Source of the DNA: an uncultured Clostridia bacterium
GTDB lineage: Bacteria; Bacillota; Clostridia; Oscillospirales; Acutalibacteraceae
Assembly (NCBI GenBank): GCA_944380725.1
Contig: CALWIK010000020.1
Coordinates: 1 to 64,000, forward strand
Length of the DNA stretch: 64,000 nt
Direction of reading: 5' to 3'
Shown here: positions 47,661 through 55,654 of the stretch, piece by piece
Numbering within the stretch: position 1 is the first letter of the stretch
How the letters are laid out: the number at the start of each line of letters is the position of its first letter
The notes under the pieces: generated by a model
Databases searched by the model: none
Seen by the model: the letters and a program-made list of their open reading frames with translations, nothing else
Told to the model about the DNA's origin: nothing
Made by a program: the position numbers and the translations under genes

Positions 47661-50600
47661 GTGGAGTTTACTGGAGAGAGATTGGTTCCTGGCAAAGTCG
47701 ATTTAGAATTAGAAACAGAACATATGAATAGATATATTTTTGCCAAAAGTTTAGTAAATGACAAAAATGTACTAGATGCAGCGTGTGGAACAGGGTATGG
47801 TTCTGCAATTTTAGCAGAGAGGGCCCAAAAAGTTTTTGGTATTGATATTTCTAAAGAGGCAATTTTGTATGCGAAAAGTAACTATCAGATGAAAAATTTG
47901 AAATTTAAGGTTGCAGATATAGAAAAATTGCCATTTGAAGATGATTCTTTTGACGTAGTTGTTTCGTTTGAAACAATTGAACATATTGAATGTGAAAAGC
48001 AGAAAAGTTTTTTGGCTGAAATAAGAAGAGTTTTAAAAAATAATGGCTTACTCGTGATTTCTACACCAAATCGAGAAACATATAAAAAAAGAGAAAAAAA
48101 TCAATTCCATGTTGCTGAATTTTCTTTTGAAGAATTTAAACAAATTCTTAATGATAATTTTAAAAATGTGAAACTGTTTTATCAAAAATTTGAAGTGAGC
48201 AATATCATTGTTTCGAATGAAGTTAATTGTGCACAGTTTTATGGCAAAGTATTGCCTGAAAACTCTGAATATATAATAGCGCTGTGTTCACAAGAGGATA
48301 TTTCTGAAAACATAAATAATATTGTTAATTTTTATACAGAAAATAAATATAGTCAAATAATGGATTGGGCGATAGAAAATCATAAACAAAATGAAAAAAA
48401 TAACGAAATTATAAAAAGATTATTTGACGAAAATAAAAATTTAAAAGCTGAGACTATTAATTTAGACTCTGAGAATGATTCTCTGGAAAAGAAGTTATTT
48501 GCAGAGAAGATTAAGTTAAAAAAAATAAAATGTGAGTTAGAAAAAGTTTATAATTCACGAGGTTATAAAATGTTAGAAAAATTATACAAATTGGAAGGCT
48601 TTATTATTCCGCCAGGATCTCGAAGAAGGTTTATTTTAAAGCTTATATTAAAAATTCTTCGACACCCAGTTGTTTATTTAAAAAAATTAAATCCTACAAA
48701 TGTTAAAAAGTTTTTTTTATTGATCTTGCATGGAAATATTTATACTTTGAGTGAAAAAGTTGATATATTAGAAGATGCGAAGTGTACGTTTGTTTTTGAG
48801 CCTGTAGATCTTGATAAAACAGAATTTGAAAAGTTGAAACTGCCTGACTGTGAAGAACCTTTGGTTTCAATTATTATTCCTGTATATAATCAATTTCACT
48901 ATACGTATAATTGCATAAACGCTATTATAAATCACACACGAGGAATAAAGTATGAGGTTATTTTAGCGGATGATGTTTCAACTGATAAAACCCAAGAAAT
49001 TGAAAATATTGTTGAGAATTTAAAAGTTATTCGTAATGAAAAAAATTTGGGATTTCTTTTAAATTGTAATAATGCTGCAAAATTTGCTAAGGGAAAGTAT
49101 ATACATTTTTTAAATAATGATACTAGCGTTCAAAGAGGCTGGCTATCTAGTTTATTAAAATTAATTGAAAATGATAAAACTACTGGTCTGGTGGGTTCTA
49201 AGCTGGTCTATCCTACGGGGCTTTTGCAGGAGGCTGGAGGAATTTTATGGAATGATGCGAGCGCGTGGAATTATGGACGGAATAAAAGCCCTATGGCTCC
49301 AGAATATAATTATGTAAAAGAAGTTGACTATATTTCTGGTGCAAGTATTATGATTTTAAAGTCACTTTGGGATAAAATTGGCGGATTTGACTTGCGCTTT
49401 ATTCCGGCTTATTATGAGGACAGTGACTTAGCCTTTGAAGTGCGACGACATGGTTACAAAGTTGTTTATCAGCCTGAGTCTGTTGTTGTGCATTTTGAAG
49501 GAACCTCTAATGGCACTGATATAGCTAAAGGAGTAAAGTCCTATCAGCTTGCCAATAAAAATAAGTTTTATGAAAAATGGCAAGATATTCTAAAAAAAGA
49601 TCACTTTGAAAATGGAAAGAATGTTTTTTGGGCTAGAGATAGGTCTAAAAATAGAAAATGCATACTGTTTATTGATCATTACGTGCCGACTTTTGACAAA
49701 GATGCGGGGTCACGAGCTACGTACCAGCATTTAAAATTGATGGCCAAACTTGGATACAATATTAAATTTATAGGAGACAACTTTTTAAAATATGAAAAGT
49801 ATACTAAGGCCTTAGAGAATTTAGGAATAGAAGTTCTCCATGGACAAAAATATATGTTAGGTTGGAGAAGCTGGATAAAAGAAAACTCTGAATGTATTGA
49901 TACAGTGGTTTTAAGTCGACCACATATTTCTAAAAAATATATCGATTTTGTTAGGCAAAATACAAAAGCAACAATTATTTATTATATTCATGATTTACAC
50001 TTTTTGCGTGAATTTAGAGAATATGAATTAACAAAAGATCCTAAAATGAAATTATCATCAGAATATTGGAAAAAAGTAGAATTAGATCTGATGAATAAAT
50101 CTGATGTAGTGGTTACTTTTAGCTCATATGAGAAAAAAATTATTGATGAGTATTTTTCAAAAGATAAATCAGTAGTAGTACCTATATTTATATTTGATAA
50201 GTTCGACTATACTCAGAAAAATTTATTAGGGAAAAAAGATATATTGTTTGTTGGTGGTTTTAATCATAAACCAAACGAAGATGCGGTACTTTGGTTTGTA
50301 GAAGAAGTTTGGCCAAAAATTTTAAAAAAAGTTCCTGAATGTAAGTTTATTGTAGTAGGATCAAATCCTACAAAAAAAGTTCGAGAAATAGCCTCAGAAA
50401 GCATAATTGTGACGGGATTTGTCACAGATGAAGAATTGAAGGAATATTATTCTCATTGCAGAGTTTGTGTAATTCCTTTAAGATATGGTGCGGGTGTAAA
50501 AGGTAAAACGATAGAGGCTATATATAATAAAATTCCGATAGTTTCAACATCTATTGGAGTTGAAGGCCTTGATGAGATTGAAAACTACGTTTCAGTGGCA

Positions 50601-50747
50601 AATAACTCATATGATTTTGCAGACAAAATCTTAGAATATTACGAGAATGATCAATTAGTAATTGATGATGTTTCAAAATATCATAAGTATTTAAATAAAT
50701 ACTTTTCTGAGGAACATACAAAAAAGATTTTTGGAACTATTTTTTGA
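47661..50747 (+). CDS. Three-domain methyltransferase-GT2-GT4 glycan enzyme
   Basis: This 1028-residue protein joins three enzymes. Residues about 1-215 are a class I SAM methyltransferase (VLDAACGTGYGSAIL, GIDIS). A coiled coil (about 230-300) leads to GT2 (about 385-660; SIIIPVYNQFHYTYNCI, LNNDTS, YYEDSDLAFEVRRHGY). The last part (about 665-1028) is a GT4-type glycosyltransferase (FVGGFNHKPNEDAVLWF, VVGSNP, GAGVKGKTIEA). It would build and cap or modify a surface polysaccharide exported by the ABC pair just upstream, as WbdD-like capping methyltransferases do elsewhere; the sugars are unknown. GTG 47661 has TAGGGGG eleven bases before. Confidence 0.9.
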   Translation: MEFTGERLVPGKVDLELETEHMNRYIFAKSLVNDKNVLDAACGTGYGSAILAERAQKVFGIDISKEAILYAKSNYQMKNLKFKVADIEKLPFEDDSFDVVVSFETIEHIECEKQKSFLAEIRRVLKNNGLLVISTPNRETYKKREKNQFHVAEFSFEEFKQILNDNFKNVKLFYQKFEVSNIIVSNEVNCAQFYGKVLPENSEYIIALCSQEDISENINNIVNFYTENKYSQIMDWAIENHKQNEKNNEIIKRLFDENKNLKAETINLDSENDSLEKKLFAEKIKLKKIKCELEKVYNSRGYKMLEKLYKLEGFIIPPGSRRRFILKLILKILRHPVVYLKKLNPTNVKKFFLLILHGNIYTLSEKVDILEDAKCTFVFEPVDLDKTEFEKLKLPDCEEPLVSIIIPVYNQFHYTYNCINAIINHTRGIKYEVILADDVSTDKTQEIENIVENLKVIRNEKNLGFLLNCNNAAKFAKGKYIHFLNNDTSVQRGWLSSLLKLIENDKTTGLVGSKLVYPTGLLQEAGGILWNDASAWNYGRNKSPMAPEYNYVKEVDYISGASIMILKSLWDKIGGFDLRFIPAYYEDSDLAFEVRRHGYKVVYQPESVVVHFEGTSNGTDIAKGVKSYQLANKNKFYEKWQDILKKDHFENGKNVFWARDRSKNRKCILFIDHYVPTFDKDAGSRATYQHLKLMAKLGYNIKFIGDNFLKYEKYTKALENLGIEVLHGQKYMLGWRSWIKENSECIDTVVLSRPHISKKYIDFVRQNTKATIIYYIHDLHFLREFREYELTKDPKMKLSSEYWKKVELDLMNKSDVVVTFSSYEKKIIDEYFSKDKSVVVPIFIFDKFDYTQKNLLGKKDILFVGGFNHKPNEDAVLWFVEEVWPKILKKVPECKFIVVGSNPTKKVREIASESIIVTGFVTDEELKEYYSHCRVCVIPLRYGAGVKGKTIEAIYNKIPIVSTSIGVEGLDEIENYVSVANNSYDFADKILEYYENDQLVIDDVSKYHKYLNKYFSEEHTKKIFGTIF

Positions 50748-50758
50748 AAGGGGAGAAA

Positions 50759-52192
50759 ATGTTAAAAACATTTATGAAGAAGTATAAAATAGAAATTTTA
50801 TTTCTATCTATTGGTTGTGTATTCTTTATATCTTTTTGTAACAGCTTTATGATAGAATTGCCACATCTCAGCTGGTTTGGGCACTTTCAGCTTATAGAAC
50901 CATTTTTTAAAGGTAAACTTGAGTTTTTAGATTTATTAAGAATTAGAAGCGGTTCTTGTGGTTTGTTAGGCTATAACTTGCTATTTTTATTTAATACTGT
51001 TTGTTTTAAAATGACAACTTTTTTTGATGTTTACTTAAATGACTTAATAGTTTTGATTGTAGGGATAGTTAGCGTATACATTTTGCAAAAGATAAAAATA
51101 GAAAAAGATATAAGTTATCTCATGTCTGTTGTTTTAATATTTATAGTAGATTTTAGTGCAATTCAGCTGTCTTCTGGGGCTATGGAAACACAAGTAAGAC
51201 TAGGGATTTTGTTTTTTGTTTTTTCCAGTGTATACATTGATAGAATATTAGTTGACAAATATTCTAAAAAGGATTTAGTTTTATCAATAATTTTAATTTT
51301 TCTTAGTATAAATGTATTTGGAACAGCGTATAGTTTTGCTGATATGCCCATGATATTTCTAATATGTTTTATAATATTTATAAAAAATAAAAGTATTGAT
51401 ATAGCGAGACTATCTATAATATTATCTTATACGTTATCTGCAATCACGTATTTTTGGCAATATTTTGTATTAGTCCAGGGGCCGTGGAGATTAAAAGAGG
51501 GTTCATTTTTTAGTTGCGTAGCAAATGTTTTAACTCATCCGTTTGAAGTTTTTAGAGCAATATGTGGATATAATGCGAGTGGCTTAATTGGTTCGGCTGG
51601 ATACTTAGATGGTAAAATTTCTTCTAATTATTATTTTATTTTGGGCCTTGCTGTGACAATTATTATGATCTACTCTGTGGTTAAATTTTTACAAATAAGA
51701 TTATACAAGAAGACTGTTATTCCATTGCTGTTTATGGGTTATTCCTTTTTTGTTCCGATATTAGTAATGTTAGACAGAGAGATTTCATTGGAATGGGTTA
51801 TAAATGAATGGTATGTTGTCAACACTAAGTTGGGGATAATTGGAACTATAATGATTCTTTTTTATGTTGTTCAAGCTACTAAGTTTAAAAATATAAGCAA
51901 ATTTTTGTCAGGAATTTCTTTAATTTTGATATTTGTTTTTTCTATATATGGAAATATGCTTCATATTAACAGATCAAAATATGTTAGAATATATTATGAA
52001 TCAAAACAGCCGTACCTTTTTGTTCAAAACATAAATGAATTACCCGTTGATGGTAATGGATTAACTCCTTTGATTGCTACACCAGAAGATACAATGAATG
52101 CTATTAATATTATGAGAAAATATAGGCTCAGTGTTTATAAATATTACGATGCGTTTGAGAAATATCTAAAAATAAAAAATACAGAGTATTAA
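50759..52192 (+). CDS. Polytopic membrane protein of the glycan locus
   Basis: No family is recognised. The 477-residue protein has about 11 hydrophobic segments spread over the chain and a short hydrophilic C-terminal tail (about 415-477). Multi-helix proteins of this layout in such loci are often GT-C glycosyltransferases or polymerases; the early acidic or histidine pattern after the first helix (LPHLSWFGHFQLIEP) would fit a lipid-linked-sugar enzyme, but this is inference. ATG 50759 follows AAAGGGGAG and begins 11 bases after the three-domain gene. Confidence 0.6.
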   Translation: MLKTFMKKYKIEILFLSIGCVFFISFCNSFMIELPHLSWFGHFQLIEPFFKGKLEFLDLLRIRSGSCGLLGYNLLFLFNTVCFKMTTFFDVYLNDLIVLIVGIVSVYILQKIKIEKDISYLMSVVLIFIVDFSAIQLSSGAMETQVRLGILFFVFSSVYIDRILVDKYSKKDLVLSIILIFLSINVFGTAYSFADMPMIFLICFIIFIKNKSIDIARLSIILSYTLSAITYFWQYFVLVQGPWRLKEGSFFSCVANVLTHPFEVFRAICGYNASGLIGSAGYLDGKISSNYYFILGLAVTIIMIYSVVKFLQIRLYKKTVIPLLFMGYSFFVPILVMLDREISLEWVINEWYVVNTKLGIIGTIMILFYVVQATKFKNISKFLSGISLILIFVFSIYGNMLHINRSKYVRIYYESKQPYLFVQNINELPVDGNGLTPLIATPEDTMNAINIMRKYRLSVYKYYDAFEKYLKIKNTEY

Positions 52193-52218
52193 TATTTGAT
52201 AGAGGAGGAGGAGGATTT

Positions 52219-53238
52219 ATGTCAACTAACTTGCTTAAGGGCGATAATATGAAACGAGTTGCTTTTTTTGATGCCAAAGCTTACGACAGAATTTGGTTTG
52301 ATAAGCTCAACACAGATTATGAAATTCTGTACTTTGAAAATAAGTTAAATGAAAAAACAGCTTTTATGACGCAAAACTGTGATGCTGCTGTGGTTTTTGT
52401 AAATGATGAAATTAATGCTGCCACAATAAAGGCATTGGCAAATAATAAGGTGGGCGTTATAGCTTTAAGGTGTTCTGGGTATAATAATATAGATTTAAAA
52501 GCAGCTAAAGATAAAATAAAAATAGTTAGAGTTCCAGAATATTCTCCTCATGCTGTTGCAGAACATGCAATGGCACTGCTACTATCTTTAAATAGAAAGA
52601 TTCATCGTGCATATATTAGAACTCGTGACAGGAATTTTAGTTTGGATGGCCTAATTGGTTTTGATTTGTATAAAAAAACAATTGGCGTAATTGGTACAGG
52701 AAGAATCGGCAAAGTTTTTGTCGATATTTGTAAAGGGTTCGGGATGAAAGTTATTGCTTATGATCCAGTGCCTGCGAAAGACAAAGATATAAATTATGTA
52801 ACGCTGGAAGAGTTATTTGAAAATTCAGATATCGTATCATTGCACTGTCCACTTACTAGCGATACATTTCATATTATAAATAAACAGACTTTTGTGTTTA
52901 TGAAAACTGGAGTTTATATTGTTAATACATCAAGAGGTGCACTAATTGAGAGCGAATCTTTAGTAGAAGCTTTAAAATCAGGTAAAGTCGGTGCAGCAGC
53001 GTTGGATGTTTATGAGGAAGAATCGGACTTTTTCTTTAAAGATCTATCAAATTCTATAATTAATGACGATGTTTTAACTGTACTTTCTTGCATGCCAAAT
53101 GTTTTAATAACTTCTCATCAGGCTTTTTTTACCAATGAGGCACTGGAGAATATTGCAAAGACGACGTTAAAAAATTTAGATGAATATTTTGAAAATAAAA
53201 AGCTTACAAATGAGGTTAAATTAAAAAAGAATGATTAA
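52219..53238 (+). CDS. D-isomer-specific 2-hydroxyacid dehydrogenase (D-lactate dehydrogenase-like)
   Basis: These enzymes reduce 2-oxoacids, such as pyruvate to D-lactate, with NADH. The 339 residues show the nucleotide-binding GVIGTGRIGKVFVDICKGFGM (about 152-172), the substrate RCSGYNNIDL, and the catalytic set Arg in NTSRGALIESE, Glu in DVYEEES and His in LITSHQAFFT. D-lactate would be used for fermentation or for wall precursors. GAGGAGGAGG precedes ATG 52219; a second ATG at 52249 (KRVAFFDAKAYD) is an alternative start. It follows the glycan locus but probably is a separate function. Confidence 0.9.
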   Translation: MSTNLLKGDNMKRVAFFDAKAYDRIWFDKLNTDYEILYFENKLNEKTAFMTQNCDAAVVFVNDEINAATIKALANNKVGVIALRCSGYNNIDLKAAKDKIKIVRVPEYSPHAVAEHAMALLLSLNRKIHRAYIRTRDRNFSLDGLIGFDLYKKTIGVIGTGRIGKVFVDICKGFGMKVIAYDPVPAKDKDINYVTLEELFENSDIVSLHCPLTSDTFHIINKQTFVFMKTGVYIVNTSRGALIESESLVEALKSGKVGAAALDVYEEESDFFFKDLSNSIINDDVLTVLSCMPNVLITSHQAFFTNEALENIAKTTLKNLDEYFENKKLTNEVKLKKND

Positions 53239-53253
53239 AAATTATATGAAAAG

Positions 53254-53652
53254 TTGTGGTTGATATTGTATACTAAAGTAGAAAAGGATTTTATTGTTTT
53301 TAACTTTAGTGGAATTTGTTATGTTTTTATAGAGATGATGTGGCGAGGCAGATCTCACTATACTATGTTTTTTACTGGTGGACTTTGTTTTTTTATTCTC
53401 TATAAAATTTATAATAAATACAAAAAGTTAAAATTTTTTCAAAAATATTTAATAGGTGTAACGGTTATTACTTTTATCGAATTTTTATCTGGGTGCATAG
53501 TTAATCTGTTGCTTGATATGAAAGTTTGGAATTATTCTAATTTGCCTTTTAATGTGCTTGGACAAGTATGTTTGATATATTCTTTTTTATGGGGATTCTT
53601 AGGAGTGTTTATAGAATACATTGTAAATCAAAAAAAACTGCTTTCAAAATGA
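53254..53652 (+). CDS. Putative ABC transporter permease-like membrane protein (COG4905 type)
   Basis: The 132-residue protein has four membrane helices and the pattern FIEMMWRGRSHYTMFFTGGLCF ... FIEFLSGCIVNLLLDMKVWNYSNLPFN typical of the small Clostridia family labelled putative ABC transporter permease. No ATPase partner is near and the transport role is unproven. The start is uncertain: TTG 53254 lies at the end of a short gap after the dehydrogenase gene without a clear ribosome site. The stop lies within a terminator hairpin. Confidence 0.7.
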   Translation: MWLILYTKVEKDFIVFNFSGICYVFIEMMWRGRSHYTMFFTGGLCFFILYKIYNKYKKLKFFQKYLIGVTVITFIEFLSGCIVNLLLDMKVWNYSNLPFNVLGQVCLIYSFLWGFLGVFIEYIVNQKKLLSK

Positions 53653-53678
53653 ATTTGTTTGCAGTTTTAATTTTTTGA
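53634..53678 (+). terminator. Terminator after the COG4905-like gene
   Basis: AAAACTGC (53634-53641) pairs with GCAGTTTT (53661-53668), with a 19-base loop, then AATTTTTT. The first arm overlaps the end of the coding frame. Confidence 0.6.
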
Positions 53679-53767
53679 GGTTAAGTTTTTGTCAATTTTG
53701 TCCGTTGAAGAAAATATTAAAAAATGTTAAAATATAGTGGTATAATGTAAAGTGGAGGATTTTTATA

Positions 53768-55174
53768 TTGAAAAATAGCAAAAGTGCTGATAGTTTAAAT
53801 GACTTTGAAAAATATTTTGACTCAATAAAAAGTTTATTGCTTCAGAGGTTTAACTTTAACATTCCAAAAGCTTTTGTTAAAACTTATGGATGCCAACAGA
53901 ATGTTTATGATTCGGAAAAAATAAAAGGTCTTTTACATAAAATGGGCTGTAATTTTGTGCAGACTTGTGAAGAAGCTGATATTATTGTCTTTAATACTTG
54001 TGCGGTGCGCAAAAATGCGGAGGATAGAGTTTTTGGCAATGTTGGAGCCTTAAAAACTTTAAAAAAGAAAAATCCTCAAATGATTATTGCTTTATGTGGT
54101 TGTATGACGGAACAAGAACATATTGTTAATAAAATAAAAGAGACCTTTCCTTTCGTAGACTTGGTATTTGGAACTAATTATATTCGTAGGTTTCCGGATT
54201 TTATTTATGAGTTTTTGACCCATGAAAAACATTTGTTTAAAACAAAAATAGATGATGATTTGCTTTGTGAAGGGTTACCGATAAAAAGAGAAAATAAGTT
54301 TAAGGCTTTTTTACCCATTATGTATGGATGCGATAATTTTTGTTCTTATTGCATAGTTCCTTATGTTAGAGGAAGAGAAAAAAGTCGAGCATCAATCGCA
54401 ATTTTAAATGAATTTTCTCAACTTGTAGAAAGAGGATATAAAGATATTACTCTTTTAGGGCAGAACGTTAACTCTTATGGAAAACATCTTGATGAAGATA
54501 TCAATTTTGCGCAGCTTTTAAAGCGATTAGATAGTATACCTGGTGATTATTGGATAAGATTTATGACCTCACATCCAAAAGATGCCACGAGGGATTTAAT
54601 TGATGTGATGGCAGAAGGTGAGCATATTTGTCATCACTTACATTTGCCGGTTCAATCGGGAAGCAACAGAATTTTAAATTTGATGAACCGCAGGTATACT
54701 CGAGAAAAATATTTAGAGATTGTTTATTATTTAAAAGAAAAGATTCCGGATATTTCCATAACTAGCGATATTATTGTTGGCTTTCCGGGAGAAACTTATG
54801 ATGATTTTTGTGAGACTTTAAGTCTTGTAAAAGAAGTTGAATTTAGCTCTATTTTTACCTTTATTTATTCTAAAAGAGAAGGAACACCTGCTGCAGAGAT
54901 GGAAGACTCGATACCTTATGAAGAAAAATCTGCTTGGTTTAAAGAGCTTTTAGAATTACAAAATAGTTTAACAGGAAAAATTTGCAAGAGGCATATTGGC
55001 AAAATTGTTAAAGTTTTAGTAGAAGGTAGGTCTACCAATAAAAAAAGTTTAACCGCTAGGACACAAGGTAACATTATAGTTGATTTATCAGGAAGCAATG
55101 AATTAATTGGTAAATTTGTGAAGGTAAAAATTACTGATGTGCAGGGTTGTTTTTTAAAGGGAGAATTAATTTAA
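53768..55174 (+). CDS. miaB: tRNA i6A37 methylthiotransferase MiaB
   Basis: MiaB converts i6A37 to ms2i6A37 in tRNAs reading UNN codons; MiaA, encoded downstream, makes its substrate. The 468 residues show N-terminal cysteines (YGCQQNVYDSE, NTCAVRKNAE, CGCMTEQEH), the radical SAM motif YGCDNFCSYCIVPYVRG and a TRAM domain from about residue 400. TTG 53768 follows AGTGGAGGA. It leads a cluster miaB-ylbF-mutS-mutL-miaA. Confidence 0.95.
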   Translation: MKNSKSADSLNDFEKYFDSIKSLLLQRFNFNIPKAFVKTYGCQQNVYDSEKIKGLLHKMGCNFVQTCEEADIIVFNTCAVRKNAEDRVFGNVGALKTLKKKNPQMIIALCGCMTEQEHIVNKIKETFPFVDLVFGTNYIRRFPDFIYEFLTHEKHLFKTKIDDDLLCEGLPIKRENKFKAFLPIMYGCDNFCSYCIVPYVRGREKSRASIAILNEFSQLVERGYKDITLLGQNVNSYGKHLDEDINFAQLLKRLDSIPGDYWIRFMTSHPKDATRDLIDVMAEGEHICHHLHLPVQSGSNRILNLMNRRYTREKYLEIVYYLKEKIPDISITSDIIVGFPGETYDDFCETLSLVKEVEFSSIFTFIYSKREGTPAAEMEDSIPYEEKSAWFKELLELQNSLTGKICKRHIGKIVKVLVEGRSTNKKSLTARTQGNIIVDLSGSNELIGKFVKVKITDVQGCFLKGELI

Positions 55175-55202
55175 ATGTGATAATGAATGGAGACGTATAT
55201 AT

Positions 55203-55610
55203 ATGAATATTATTGATTTGGCACGTGAATTTGGAGAAAAAATTCAACAAAATGAACTTTATTTAAAATTTAAAATTGCTTCACAAATTAATGATGAAGA
55301 CGAAAATTTGCAGGATTTGATAAAAAATTTTAATTTAAAAAGAATTAATGTAAGTAATGAATTGTCTAAGACTAATCATGATGAGGAAAAAATAAAATTA
55401 TTAAACAAAGAATTACAAAAATGTTATAACGATATTATGAAAAACGAAAATATGATTAATTATAATAAGGCAAAAGCCGAATTTGACGAGCTTATGCGAA
55501 AAATAAATTTGATTATTATTAAAAGTGCCAATGGAGAAAATCCTCAGGATGTAGATATTTCTAGCTCTGGCTGTTCGGGAGAATGCTCTGGTTGTGCTGG
55601 ATGTCATTAA
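55203..55610 (+). CDS. YlbF/YmcA family protein with cysteine-rich tail
   Basis: In Bacillus subtilis YlbF, YmcA and YaaT form the RicAFT complex, which carries iron-sulfur clusters and helps RNase Y processing and development. This 135-residue helical protein matches the family (EFGEKIQQNELYLKFK start; KAKAEFDELMRKIN) and ends in SSGCSGECSGCAGCH, four cysteines and a terminal histidine in a glycine-serine tail. The tail looks like a metal or cluster site. It lies between miaB and mutS, the usual clostridial position. Confidence 0.85.
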   Translation: MNIIDLAREFGEKIQQNELYLKFKIASQINDEDENLQDLIKNFNLKRINVSNELSKTNHDEEKIKLLNKELQKCYNDIMKNENMINYNKAKAEFDELMRKINLIIIKSANGENPQDVDISSSGCSGECSGCAGCH

Positions 55611-55654
55611 GATTTTTACGGTTTGGTTTATTGGTAAAAAGGAGGGACGTAAAA

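Noticed and set aside
55583..55654. Upstream extension of mutS to 55583
   Set aside because: It overlaps the YlbF-type gene; ATG 55655 has AAAGGAGGG and gives the family N-terminus.
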